A DNA stretch of 64,000 nt from CAYPJE01 sp964410945 (lineage in GTDB: Bacteria; Fidelibacterota; Marinisomatia; Marinisomatales; TCS56): assembly GCA_964410945.1 (NCBI GenBank), contig CAYPJE010000009.1, positions 26,159 through 90,158 on the forward strand, in the 5' to 3' direction. Below the pieces are notes generated by a model, which was given only the letters and a program-made list of their open reading frames with translations, made no database searches and had not been told where the DNA came from. Within the stretch, counting starts at the first letter, position 1. Each line of letters starts with the position of its first letter. The position numbers and the translations under genes are program-made. Shown here piece after piece: positions 19,975 through 28,893 of the stretch.

Positions 19975-21426
19975 CTACTCTTCGAAGATCGTCCCAATAA
20001 TATGATTGGCTACCGGGTATAGATCATCAGGGGACAGGGAGAGATGATTATGGTTGGTAGCCAAAAATGCGAAATTGACGGACATGAACACCATGTTGAA
20101 GTCCGTTCCTTCATATGTGATACCGGCGGTAACATCGGCATAATCAACGCCATCATCATCGACACCGGCCAGATCATAAATGGCACGTGCCGAAGCATCA
20201 GGTATCAACTGGTCCGGATATCCGGTACCGGTGGCCAGACCGGGAATACCAATGCTGGTAAACGCCGCGTCCTCGGCAACCGCTGGCGTGGCTAATTGTG
20301 CCAAGCCAGTAAAATGTTCGCCGGCATCGCCGGCATTAGTCAGATGCAGGTAATCACGGAGAAAATGTCCGGCATCAAATGCGGCTGTATCGGCAGCTTC
20401 GGTATAATAACAGATTTCACTGCCCATCAACCAGAGGTTCCCGCCAGCATCCATGAAATCATCCAGGGGATTATCCACTGAACCACCGGCAAAATAATAG
20501 AATGACATTGGACCGTCGTCCACATACCAGACCACCGAGGTATAAGCAGCTAGATCAGCGGCCGTGGGGATACCGTCAGCATTGACATCCCATTCATCCC
20601 AGGCCCAATCCTTCAGCACTTCGGCCATCAGGTTGTCGGTGGAAATTTCATTCAGAAACTCCGACTCGCCCGGGATATAGTCGTCGACTACCAATATAGT
20701 TGGTGTCTTAACCGTTACATTTACTTCATATGGATTGCACTCAAGACCCACATTATCAATAGCTTTGACCTGGAATACATATTCACCAGCTTCAAGATCC
20801 GCGTAGGAAACAGAGGTGATTTCCAGACTCCAGTCACTCCAGTCAGTAGCACTGTTTCCGGTGCCACTCAGACGATAACTATAGCCCTCCAGCGATCCGA
20901 ATGTGGATGCATCACTGCCGGTCCACTCAAAGAAAATGTTCATTCCGGGCGCCCGACAGGAATTGTCAGTGGGGCTTTGCAGGAACCGTATTTCCGGAGC
21001 TACAGCATCAGAGGTTGCTACCGAAAAGTTGACAACATCAGGCGTTGCGTCGACAGAGTCCATGTTATCCATGGCCTCGACCGTAAAAACATAATCACCA
21101 TCTTGCAGGTTCTCAAATGTATAGAACATTTGATTGGAATAGTCATCAGCATGACTGTAGGCAGCACCATCCATTTCCAGGGTCCAGTAAAATCCGGTCA
21201 CATAACCAGGATAAATTTCACCTTTCCAACGAAAGGTTGGTGATGAGTTGTACAACAGGGTAGCTCCATCGGCCGGCCCCTCTGTGATTATGGTGTTCAG
21301 CGTGATTTCTTCACGTTCTGATACCGTTGATTCATCCTCAGGATTGATCAACGAATCACAACCTACGAAAAGCAGTCCCAGACCTAAGAATATACTTAAC
21401 GCGATTCTAATATTAATTTTTGACAT
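19975..21426 (-). CDS. Lipoprotein with Ig/FnIII-like repeats and a C-terminal amidotransferase-like (GATase1/ThuA-type) fold
   Basis: About 483 residues. The lipobox is FVGC (MSKINIRIALSIFLGLGLLF-VGC). Two Ig/fibronectin-like repeats follow (about 35-125 and 130-225, each ending with ...GDYVFTVEAMDN or ...GEYVFQVKAIDN). The C-terminal half (ILVVDDYIPGESEF, SVVWYVDDG, FMDAGGNLWLMGSE) resembles a GATase1/ThuA-like alpha/beta domain, but no catalytic cysteine was identified. A TTG at 21438 contains the GGAGG site, so the ATG at 21426 is the likely start. It follows the related lipoprotein at 21441 closely and precedes the TonB receptor. It is probably a surface or periplasmic binding component (inference). 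Confidence 0.75.
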   Translation of the reverse strand: MSKINIRIALSIFLGLGLLFVGCDSLINPEDESTVSEREEITLNTIITEGPADGATLLYNSSPTFRWKGEIYPGYVTGFYWTLEMDGAAYSHADDYSNQMFYTFENLQDGDYVFTVEAMDNMDSVDATPDVVNFSVATSDAVAPEIRFLQSPTDNSCRAPGMNIFFEWTGSDASTFGSLEGYSYRLSGTGNSATDWSDWSLEITSVSYADLEAGEYVFQVKAIDNVGLECNPYEVNVTVKTPTILVVDDYIPGESEFLNEISTDNLMAEVLKDWAWDEWDVNADGIPTAADLAAYTSVVWYVDDGPMSFYYFAGGSVDNPLDDFMDAGGNLWLMGSEICYYTEAADTAAFDAGHFLRDYLHLTNAGDAGEHFTGLAQLATPAVAEDAAFTSIGIPGLATGTGYPDQLIPDASARAIYDLAGVDDDGVDYADVTAGITYEGTDFNMVFMSVNFAFLATNHNHLSLSPDDLYPVANHIIGTIFEE

Positions 21427-21440
21427 CAGTGCCTCCAATC

Positions 21441-23132
21441 CTAATTATCTGAATCGGTGATACCCCACAGGGCCATTACACGATTACCGAATGTTTGGGT
21501 GTCCGCGGCATCTTGATCCATAAATGGTAACGACTGACCAACCACCAGAACATAATTACCACCACTGTTCATACTTGCAATCACACCAACAGAACGGCCG
21601 TCACCAAGTGGAGCTTCGTTAGTGAATAACATTTCAGTGTTATCGGCATCGGCGTAAACCCGTTCGCAGGAACGAGGATAATCTTCATCATCAATTGGTA
21701 CCGGTACGAAAAGATCATCAGTCTGGATAATTCCGGTGGAGGGATTCTGGCCGGTCATGCCATCAGACATGTATTCAAACGTCCCGAAAATTCCGTTATA
21801 GAAACCATAAGGTACCGTTATGGAAGCAGCACCGAAAGCGGCCAGGTTGTATCCGGTGATCATCAGGTTACCTCCCGCGGTTGCATAAGCGGCGAACAGG
21901 TTACCGTAATCAGCCGAATTATAGCCGCCGTCCGTATACAGAACCACTGCCTCATACTGACCCAGCAGACTTGGGGTTAATATGCCGGCACCTTCATCAT
22001 CAAGATCTCTCAAATCATAGGTAACCCCATTCAGAAAACCAGTACCTATCTTAGTCTTGATTTCATCCTGGCTGGTATACTGACCAGGCGTCCAGCTGAA
22101 ATTGTCCAGGAGCAGCAGTTCACTGGTAGGTGCAAATGGGGCCGCGCTAAAGCCAATGCTCAACATGTCCACATTGCCAGAAACATCTTTTACCTTAATA
22201 TAAAAGGTGTGATCACCATCGCTTATATCAGCTCCGGGAATTGTATAGCTGCTGTTGGGCAACCAACCACTTGCCAGGGGAGCGGTAGTGGCATCATATC
22301 CGTTACTGTCATCCAGGGCATAGCAGAATGCACCGGTGGGCAGTACACCCTGGTAATAATCGACTGCTGCTTCCCAGGAAAGGGCCAGGTCAACACCGGA
22401 GAACCAGCCTCCGCCATCAGAAACCGGGCTGGTGTTGCTTAACTGCGGTTTGAAACCACTGGCAACGATGAAGGCACTCTGAGCCGGTGATCCGTCTACC
22501 GCACCGAAATTGTCTACGGCCCGGACGTAAAAGGTATGGGACCCTTCGCCCAAACCATAGAAGGTATGATCAGTAATATATTCCTCTACTGCCGTCCATG
22601 AGCTCAAATCATCCAGGGCAAATTCATAGCCATCAATTTCACCATCCTGATCGACTCCCAACCAGGCAAAGCGAACGTCTGGTCCAACCACATCACCGGT
22701 AACAGGTCCTTCAATAATCTGTGTCTCCGGAACAATGGTCCTGGGCGACATTACCGCTGATGCCGGCGATAAGTCGGCCTGATCGCGATTGTCGATTGCA
22801 CGGACATAAAACGTGTGTTCATCCTCCAAATCAGCGAATTCAAAATCTGAATACGGATTGGTGGGATCGTCAGTTGGAAAGGTTTCCGAAAGATCGCTGG
22901 TTTCGACCCAATCACCATCGTCCCAGCGATATTCGAACAGTTCGGCCCGACCATCCACATCAGTACCATACCAGGCTATTCTGGTCGTCACACTCGGGCT
23001 GACTTCAGAAATATAGGTTTCCGGTCTAATGTTAGGGAGGGGTTCAGGCAGATCGTCTGATTCGCACCCCAAAAAACCTACTGCTGCTACAATTACCAGC
23101 AGTAAGGTGCATAATGTCCACTTCAAGCTCAT
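21441..23132 (-). CDS. Lipoprotein with three Ig/FnIII-like repeats and amidotransferase-like C-terminal domain
   Basis: About 563 residues, a larger paralogue of the next gene. The lipobox is FLGC in MSLKWTLCTLLLVIVAAVGF-LGC. Three Ig-like repeats with the recurring phrase HTFYVRAIDN/HTFYVRAVDN/HTFYIKVKDV span about residues 35-325. The C-terminal domain (SLLGQYEAVVLYTDGGYNS, ATAGGNLMITGYNL) resembles a GATase1-like fold. The ATG at 23132 has GAGG five bases upstream; a GTG one codon earlier is less likely. First gene of the second surface operon, opposite a 700-base non-coding region and the divergently transcribed LytS-type kinases. Confidence 0.78.
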   Translation of the reverse strand: MSLKWTLCTLLLVIVAAVGFLGCESDDLPEPLPNIRPETYISEVSPSVTTRIAWYGTDVDGRAELFEYRWDDGDWVETSDLSETFPTDDPTNPYSDFEFADLEDEHTFYVRAIDNRDQADLSPASAVMSPRTIVPETQIIEGPVTGDVVGPDVRFAWLGVDQDGEIDGYEFALDDLSSWTAVEEYITDHTFYGLGEGSHTFYVRAVDNFGAVDGSPAQSAFIVASGFKPQLSNTSPVSDGGGWFSGVDLALSWEAAVDYYQGVLPTGAFCYALDDSNGYDATTAPLASGWLPNSSYTIPGADISDGDHTFYIKVKDVSGNVDMLSIGFSAAPFAPTSELLLLDNFSWTPGQYTSQDEIKTKIGTGFLNGVTYDLRDLDDEGAGILTPSLLGQYEAVVLYTDGGYNSADYGNLFAAYATAGGNLMITGYNLAAFGAASITVPYGFYNGIFGTFEYMSDGMTGQNPSTGIIQTDDLFVPVPIDDEDYPRSCERVYADADNTEMLFTNEAPLGDGRSVGVIASMNSGGNYVLVVGQSLPFMDQDAADTQTFGNRVMALWGITDSDN

Positions 23133-23834
23133 CACAACCTCACTGTTTGATTAAAGACTCTAATTCGATTAATAAATGAAAACGGATATTTGAAATATGA
23201 ATCAGTACCTTCTCCATATCTGCTTTTGATACTGTAAGACAAAGCCGGAAAAGAATCAGAAAATGAATTCATTATGTTTTCAATATCCTCCATTATCTTG
23301 TTGATAATTCTTCTTTTACAAGATTCTCCAGGAGACAATACGGCGATACCCGTCACTCGATTTCCCGTACCCTATTTGTCCCCTCTCAGGCTAGATATGC
23401 TAGTATCTATTTCATTTTTCGATGGGAAGTTATCGGCTGGGTATCGGCTTCCGAATTGTTGATCTTTAAATGGTAAACCAGATCGGCAAACGGTTATAGT
23501 AAACGGCAAAAGGTTGTAAAATTTCAGGTGAAATATTCCACTAAATCAACCCGGAGATAACCGTGGACAAGGGTACAATTAACTATACATAATACCATTT
23601 TTATCAACCAGATACAGATTTCTCAATTTATATTATAATTAACTGGGAGCAGTCGCCAGTCCCGGCTGTCGTTTAATATGACCACTTCTACCCTTTAACG
23701 ATAATTATTGCCGCTTAGCGAATTGAGCTCAAATACGGCCTGCAAATGATATACTTTAAGACTTTATAAATCTGGGAGGAATTGATATAATGCTGTGATT
23801 ATTTTCATGGTATTGCATTCAGCACGATTCATAA
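23133..23834. other. 700-base divergent non-coding region
   Basis: No gene is supported here. A 74-codon minus-strand frame (23132-23356) has no ribosome site or recognisable product and is rejected. The region must hold promoters for the minus-strand surface operon and the plus-strand kinase genes. A strong GGGAGGA (23774-23780) is followed by ATG-CTG-TGA at 23790-23798, a two-codon minimal frame 45 bases before the kinase start, which itself has no ribosome site. The rest is AT-rich with no clear repeat. Confidence 0.5.
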
Positions 23835-24908
23835 ATGACAGATAACACCAACAACAAAACATTCTGGATTCTACAGTTTTCCGGGTGGAGTGTTTACTGG
23901 TTGTACATAATCACTAATGCCTACTCAATGGGTTATTATGGAATCCGGTATATCATATGGAATACATTAGTGATCGTCACTGGTTTGCTGCTGACCTCCC
24001 TGGCCCGTTTATTCTACCGCCGGATCGATATCCAACAATTGACACTCGCAAAAACGATGGTCATTTCAGTATTCTCAACTTTAATTATCGTCAACCTATG
24101 GTATCTGATTCGAATTTTCATTAATTATTTGATGGTTCAACCAGGGGAACAGATAGTCCCGGTGACCCTGTCCTACTACCTACAGGGAATATTCTTCTGG
24201 ACCATCCTTATTTTCGTCTGGAACACTCTGTATTTTGTGATCAAACTCTGGATGGCCTGGAATGTTCAGCGCGAACATTCTCAACAGGCCGATCTGCTTG
24301 CCCAGCGTTCTAAACTTCAGATGCTGAGATACCAGCTAAATCCGCACTTTCTGTTTAATTCGCTTAACTCCATCCGGGCCCTGATAGAAGAAAATCAAAA
24401 AACGGCCCGGGAGATGATCACCGAGCTGTCTGAATTTCTACGGTATTCATTGATCAGTGATTATGATACCTCGGTCCCGCTTCACAATGAAATAGAAGCC
24501 TTGCGTCATTATTTTGCCGTAGAAAAAAAACGCTATGAAGACAAACTGAATGTCATGTTTGATGTGGATGCGATGGCCTGTGATTTTCCGGTGATCAGGT
24601 TTTTACTTCATCCCCTGGCCGAAAATGCAATTAAATATGGGATGCGTACCAGTCCAATGCCCCTGCAAATTCAGATAATCGCCCGAATGCTGGAAAACAC
24701 CTTAGTGATGGAGGTTAGTAATACCGGTAAATGGGTCGAACCATCATCCGATCTGGGACAATCCTCAGATGGTACTAATACGGGATTAAATAATGTCCGC
24801 CAATGTCTGGAAAATGCATTCCCGGGACGTCATACATTCGAGGTAATTCAAAAGCCAAGCAGTGTCCATTTTAAAATCGAGATCAACAAAAAGGTTAGTG
24901 CCGGATAA
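23835..24908 (+). CDS. LytS-type sensor histidine kinase (His_kinase family)
   Basis: 357 residues. Four or so membrane segments lie in the first 140 residues, followed by a short coiled linker and the His_kinase dimerisation motif RYQLNPHFLFNSLNSIRAL with phospho-acceptor His171. The ATPase N-box is LLHPLAENAIKYGM (about 260-275), and a GLNNV element lies near the C-terminus. Such kinases phosphorylate LytTR response regulators. It is a tandem duplicate of the next gene, whose start overlaps this stop (ATGG at 24908). The signal sensed is unknown; there is no extracellular domain, so sensing probably occurs in the membrane. The ATG follows directly on an in-frame TAA and lacks a ribosome site. 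Confidence 0.88.
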   Translation: MTDNTNNKTFWILQFSGWSVYWLYIITNAYSMGYYGIRYIIWNTLVIVTGLLLTSLARLFYRRIDIQQLTLAKTMVISVFSTLIIVNLWYLIRIFINYLMVQPGEQIVPVTLSYYLQGIFFWTILIFVWNTLYFVIKLWMAWNVQREHSQQADLLAQRSKLQMLRYQLNPHFLFNSLNSIRALIEENQKTAREMITELSEFLRYSLISDYDTSVPLHNEIEALRHYFAVEKKRYEDKLNVMFDVDAMACDFPVIRFLLHPLAENAIKYGMRTSPMPLQIQIIARMLENTLVMEVSNTGKWVEPSSDLGQSSDGTNTGLNNVRQCLENAFPGRHTFEVIQKPSSVHFKIEINKKVSAG

Positions 24909-26044
24909 TGGACAAAAAAAACAACCGGTCAAATTTTCTGCACGACACCTTTTCCAAATGGACCGGATTCAGCGGCACCTTTTGGATATTGAATCTGGCC
25001 GGTTGGTTGCTCTATCTCGGTCTGATCTATCTCAACTTCTTCCTGTTTACCGAAGTCTTCAAATATGATGTGATTCGACTGTTATTAATTACTTTTTGGG
25101 GATTCGTTCTGACGGTAGTACTACGCTACATTTATCGACAAATAAATATTAATACCATCTCAATCACCGTAATTATCATTATTGCATCCGTCGCCTCCCT
25201 CCTGGGCGCCAATATCTGGTTCTGGGTTTCACGAACCATGTATTACGGACTTCTGGGGCGCAGTTTTTCCTGGGTATCGGATCTGGTGCCCGGTGCTTAC
25301 CAATATATTGTTTTCTGGGACAGTGTAACTTTGATCGGCTGGAGCTGTCTGTATTTCAGTATCAAATTCTGGATCGAATGGGATAAACAAAAAATACTGA
25401 CGAAAGAATCCAACCGGCTGGCCGAGAAGGCTAAACTGCAGATGCTGCGTTATCAGTTGAATCCCCATTTTCTGTTCAATGCCTTGAATGCAATCCGGGC
25501 GCTGATCCTTGAGGATAAGGAAAGTGCCAAACGGATGGTGACCGAATTATCTGAATTTCTACGCTATTCACTGATCAGTAATAATTACCTGGAGGTGTCA
25601 TTGAATGATGAAATCCAGGCCATCAAGAATTTTTTCGCCATCGAGAAGCGGCGCTATGAAGATAAACTGGAGATAGAATACCTGATCGATCCGTTGGCTG
25701 AAGACTTTCCAATCATCAGTTTCATCATTCACCCCCTGGCCGATAACGCCATTAAATTCGGGATGCAGACCAGTAAAATGCCCCTGAAAATCAGAATCCG
25801 CGCAAATATCGTTGGCGATAATCTGGTTGTGAGTGTCAGCAATACCGGCCAATGGATCGATAATGATAAAATGGCGAAAGAATTCGAATATATCCCAGGC
25901 TCAGGTTTACACAATGTACAGAAAAGGCTGGCCATGAGCTATCCGAATCAACATTCGCTGAAGATTCTGAAATCGGATGAGCAGATAAAAGTTATCTTTC
26001 GCATCGACAAATCATTAAATTTGGAACATGAAGAAACCGCATAA
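24908..26044 (+). CDS. LytS-type sensor histidine kinase, second tandem copy
   Basis: 378 residues with about four transmembrane helices (residues 25-150) and the motif RYQLNPHFLFNALNAIRAL, His187. The ATPase N-box is IHPLADNAIKFGM and the G-box region contains GSGLHNVQKRL. It is similar to the upstream kinase over its full length, including DLSEFLRYSLIS-type text (TELSEFLRYSLIS in both), indicating gene duplication. It overlaps the following response-regulator gene by 17 bases, so all three are co-translated. The two kinases could form a heterodimer or sense different cues for one regulator (inference). Confidence 0.88.
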   Translation: MDKKNNRSNFLHDTFSKWTGFSGTFWILNLAGWLLYLGLIYLNFFLFTEVFKYDVIRLLLITFWGFVLTVVLRYIYRQININTISITVIIIIASVASLLGANIWFWVSRTMYYGLLGRSFSWVSDLVPGAYQYIVFWDSVTLIGWSCLYFSIKFWIEWDKQKILTKESNRLAEKAKLQMLRYQLNPHFLFNALNAIRALILEDKESAKRMVTELSEFLRYSLISNNYLEVSLNDEIQAIKNFFAIEKRRYEDKLEIEYLIDPLAEDFPIISFIIHPLADNAIKFGMQTSKMPLKIRIRANIVGDNLVVSVSNTGQWIDNDKMAKEFEYIPGSGLHNVQKRLAMSYPNQHSLKILKSDEQIKVIFRIDKSLNLEHEETA

Positions 26045-26753
26045 GGCATTAATAGTCGACGATGAACGTCTGGCGCGTAAGGATCTCAAGGATCTGCTAT
26101 CGGAAATCAAGGAAATTGAGATTGTTGGCGAAGCCGATAGCGTGACAACAGCAATTGAAGCGATAAAAAACCTCAAACCAGAGGTAATCTTCCTCGATAT
26201 TCAGATGCCTGGTGAATCCGGATTTGAATTGCTGGAAAAAATAAAAATTGACGCCAAGCTGATTTTTGTCACTGCCTACGACGAGTATGCCATCCGGGCA
26301 TTCGATGTTAACGCCCTTGATTACCTGTTAAAACCGGTCAACCCGGAACGGCTGAAAACGGCAATCGAGAAAATTGACCTCCAGGAAGATTTCCAGATCG
26401 CCAGCACCCGGAAACTGAATTATGACGATCACCTTTTCCTGATGATCAACAGCCAGTTCAAATTCCTGGGGATAAAAACAATTATCAGCATCAATGCCGC
26501 CGGTGACTATTCAGAGGTGATAACCACCGATGATTTAAAAGGACTGACCCAGAAATCGATGAAAGAATGGGAAACACGCCTGCCGGAAAATCACTTCACC
26601 CGTATTCACCGTTCGACAATCGTCAACCTGGAATACGTGGATCACCTCGAAGAATGGTTCAATTACTCTTACCGCGTCTATGTAAAAGGCATGGAAAAAC
26701 CCTTTGTGATGAGTCGGCGATACGTTGCCAAATTGAAAAATCTTCTGGGATAG
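26028..26753 (+). CDS. LytTR-family response regulator
   Basis: 241 residues. The receiver domain (1-120) has acidic DDE at 11-13, phospho-acceptor Asp57 in FLDIQMPG and Lys in LLKPV. The C-terminal LytTR DNA-binding domain (about 140-240) has FTRIHRSTIVNLEYV and the YRVYVKG...FVMSRRYVAKLKNLL pattern. It would bind direct-repeat operators as a dimer when phosphorylated by the two upstream kinases. Targets are unknown; the adjacent divergent surface operon is a candidate by position only. Confidence 0.92.
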   Translation: MKKPHKALIVDDERLARKDLKDLLSEIKEIEIVGEADSVTTAIEAIKNLKPEVIFLDIQMPGESGFELLEKIKIDAKLIFVTAYDEYAIRAFDVNALDYLLKPVNPERLKTAIEKIDLQEDFQIASTRKLNYDDHLFLMINSQFKFLGIKTIISINAAGDYSEVITTDDLKGLTQKSMKEWETRLPENHFTRIHRSTIVNLEYVDHLEEWFNYSYRVYVKGMEKPFVMSRRYVAKLKNLLG

Positions 26754-26792
26754 ATAAGTTTTATCAGCATTTTTTAGCGTCTGAATTATATC

Positions 26793-26807
26793 CGACAAAA
26801 TAAGTCG
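26793..26807. promoter_or_regulatory. Upstream IscR/Rrf2-type operator of the suf operon
   Basis: CGAC (26793-26796) and GTCG (26804-26807) form a dyad with spacer AAAATAA. The core GACAAAATAAGTC resembles the published IscR type 1 operator (GAC, A/T-rich centre, AGTC). It lies 60 bases upstream of an almost identical site. Confidence 0.75.
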
Positions 26808-26852
26808 CAATTATCTGTTGCCCCCAATCGATTAAGCCTGTTAAGTTTAATG

Positions 26853-26867
26853 CGACAAAAGTAGTCG
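26853..26867. promoter_or_regulatory. Downstream IscR/Rrf2-type operator, abutting the rrf2 start codon
   Basis: CGAC (26853-26856), spacer AAAAGTA, GTCG (26864-26867). It ends three bases before the ATG at 26871, so bound repressor would cover the translation start region and probably the transcription start. Matches the upstream site at 13 of 15 positions. This indicates autoregulation of rrf2 and control of the following suf genes. Confidence 0.8.
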
Positions 26868-26870
26868 TAT

Positions 26871-27269
26871 ATGCTGAAATTATCACGAAAAACAGAATAC
26901 GCCCTAATGGCACTGCGACATCTGCGCGATAAAGATCCGGAAGAATTTACCAGCGCGAAGGAGATTGCCGAAACTTACCATATACCAGGTGAATTACTGG
27001 CCAAGACCCTCCAGCAAATGGCACGGGCCGCAGTGGTCCAGACAGTTCAAGGTCCCCATGGCGGATATCGCCTAAGCACCGATCTGGATTCAATTTGTTT
27101 GAACGATTTTATCGAGCTTATGGAAGGTCCCGTCGCTTTAACCGATTGTTCAATTGACAAAGATTGTGATCAGATTGAGACCTGCACGATCCGCACTCCC
27201 ATTCATCGAATCAACGATAAAATGAAAAATGTTTTCAGCAACCTCACTCTAAACGAGGTTATCCAGTAA
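26871..27269 (+). CDS. Rrf2-family Fe-S cluster responsive regulator, IscR-like
   Basis: 132 residues. The N-terminal winged helix starts LSRKTEYALMALRHL. The cluster ligands Cys93, Cys99 and Cys105 have the C-x5-C-x5-C spacing of IscR (92/98/104), so it very likely binds a [2Fe-2S] cluster and represses suf when clusters are plentiful. Two operator-like dyads precede the gene, the second almost touching its ATG. There is no Shine-Dalgarno, so translation may be leaderless (inference). It heads the suf operon, with sufB beginning 39 bases later. The name sufR or iscR is not assigned because orthology is uncertain. Confidence 0.93.
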   Translation: MLKLSRKTEYALMALRHLRDKDPEEFTSAKEIAETYHIPGELLAKTLQQMARAAVVQTVQGPHGGYRLSTDLDSICLNDFIELMEGPVALTDCSIDKDCDQIETCTIRTPIHRINDKMKNVFSNLTLNEVIQ

Positions 27270-27308
27270 TTAAGATTATTAACCACTGAGCCATTGCAGT
27301 AAAATATT

Positions 27309-28751
27309 ATGAGCGATATTGATACAATCAACCAGGTGACCGGCCAGAAATATAAATATGGATTCGTTACCGACATCGAACAGGAAAAAATCCCGCCAGG
27401 GCTGAACGAAGACGTAGTCCGTCTGATTTCAGCCAAGAAAAATGAGCCGGAATTTCTGCTGAAATGGAGATTGAAAGCCTATAAACACTGGTTGCGGATG
27501 AAAGAACCTGATTGGGCCAAACTGGATTATCCGCCGATCAATTATGATGCTATCAGCTATTATGCCGCACCTAAGCAGAAAAAAGAACTGAAAAGCCTGG
27601 ATGAGGTCGATCCCAAGCTGCTGGAGACTTATAATAAGCTCGGAATTCCGATCCATGAACAGAAAATGCTGGCCGGTGTGGCCGTGGACGCGGTTTTTGA
27701 CAGCGTTTCCGTAGCCACTACATTCAAGGAAGAATTAAAAAAGCATGGTGTGATATTCATGCCATTTTCCGAAGCCGTGCACCAGCACCCCGACCTGATC
27801 GAAAAATATCTTGGTTCAGTAGTCCCCTACACCGATAATTATTTTGCCGCCCTTAATTCAGCCGTGTTCAGTGACGGCAGTTTTGTTTATATCCCCAAAG
27901 GCGTGCGCTGTCCCCTGGAATTATCGACCTATTTCCGGATAAATGCCAGCCAGACCGGTCAATTCGAACGCACACTTATCGTGGCCGATGAGGGCAGCTA
28001 TGTAAGTTACCTGGAAGGTTGTACTGCCCCCATGCGTGATGAGAACCAGTTGCATGCCGCCGTGGTTGAGCTGGTGGCCCACAAAGATGCACAAATCAAA
28101 TATTCCACGGTTCAGAACTGGTATCCCGGTGATGAAAATGGCAAAGGCGGTATCTATAATTTTGTGACTAAAAGAGGCATATGTAAAGAAGAGAACGCCA
28201 AAATCAGCTGGACCCAGGTCGAAACCGGTTCGGCTATTACCTGGAAATATCCCAGTTGTATTTTAAAAGGCGATAATACGGTAGGCGAATTCTATTCTGT
28301 AGCCCTGACCAATAATTACCAGCAAGCCGATACGGGCACTAAAATGATCCATATCGGCAAGAATACCAAGAGCACGATCATCTCGAATGGAATCTCGGCC
28401 GGTAAAGGCCAGAATATCTACCGCGGGCTGGTACAGATTGGGAAAGGTGCCGAAAACGCCCGAAATTATTCCCAGTGCGACTCGATTCTGATCGGTGATA
28501 AATGCGGCGCCCACACTTTTCCCTACCTGGATGTGCGCAACCAGACTGCCCAGGTTGAACACGAAGCATCCACCTCGAATATCAGCGAGGACCAGTTGTT
28601 TTACTGCCAGCAGCGAGGCATCTCAACCGAGGATGCCGTTTCGATGATCGTCCACGGTTTCTGTAAAAATGTATTCCAGAAATTGCCGATGGAATTTGCC
28701 GTGGAGGCACAGAAACTGTTGGAGGTCAGTCTGGAAGGCAGCGTCGGGTAA
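27309..28751 (+). CDS. sufB: Fe-S cluster assembly protein SufB
   Basis: 480 residues, the usual SufB length. Typical sequence includes [28 protein letters not shown] (conserved cysteine), [18 protein letters not shown] and the C-terminal [24 protein letters not shown]. SufB forms the scaffold SufBC2D complex on which [Fe-S] clusters are assembled. It is the first structural gene after the Rrf2 regulator. A 142-base repeat-bearing gap separates it from sufC, unusual inside this otherwise tightly packed operon. Confidence 0.97.
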   Translation: MSDIDTINQVTGQKYKYGFVTDIEQEKIPPGLNEDVVRLISAKKNEPEFLLKWRLKAYKHWLRMKEPDWAKLDYPPINYDAISYYAAPKQKKELKSLDEVDPKLLETYNKLGIPIHEQKMLAGVAVDAVFDSVSVATTFKEELKKHGVIFMPFSEAVHQHPDLIEKYLGSVVPYTDNYFAALNSAVFSDGSFVYIPKGVRCPLELSTYFRINASQTGQFERTLIVADEGSYVSYLEGCTAPMRDENQLHAAVVELVAHKDAQIKYSTVQNWYPGDENGKGGIYNFVTKRGICKEENAKISWTQVETGSAITWKYPSCILKGDNTVGEFYSVALTNNYQQADTGTKMIHIGKNTKSTIISNGISAGKGQNIYRGLVQIGKGAENARNYSQCDSILIGDKCGAHTFPYLDVRNQTAQVEHEASTSNISEDQLFYCQQRGISTEDAVSMIVHGFCKNVFQKLPMEFAVEAQKLLEVSLEGSVG

Positions 28752-28893
28752 AGAAAATTTAAACACAAAAACACCAAGGGCACCAAGAACACATAATTTA
28801 AAAAGTACTTAATCACTCAAGTTCGGGATAATAATCAGAATAATTAATTGGTCTTTGTGAACTCCGCGACTTGGTGTTGAAAAAGGAAAAAAT
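28752..28893. repeat. Intergenic inverted-repeat element between sufB and sufC
   Basis: AACACCAAG (28770-28778) is mirrored by CTTGGTGTT (28870-28878). The left side also has CACAAA and a second CACCAAG; the right side has TCTTTGTG. Such CACAAAG/CACCAAG-rich inverted repeats are a familiar kind of dispersed intergenic repeat. Here it sits inside an operon and ends just before AAGGA, the sufC ribosome site. Confidence 0.6.

Noticed and set aside
23132..23356. 74-codon minus-strand frame upstream of the lipoprotein gene
   Set aside because: No ribosome site, no signal or family; lies in the probable promoter region.
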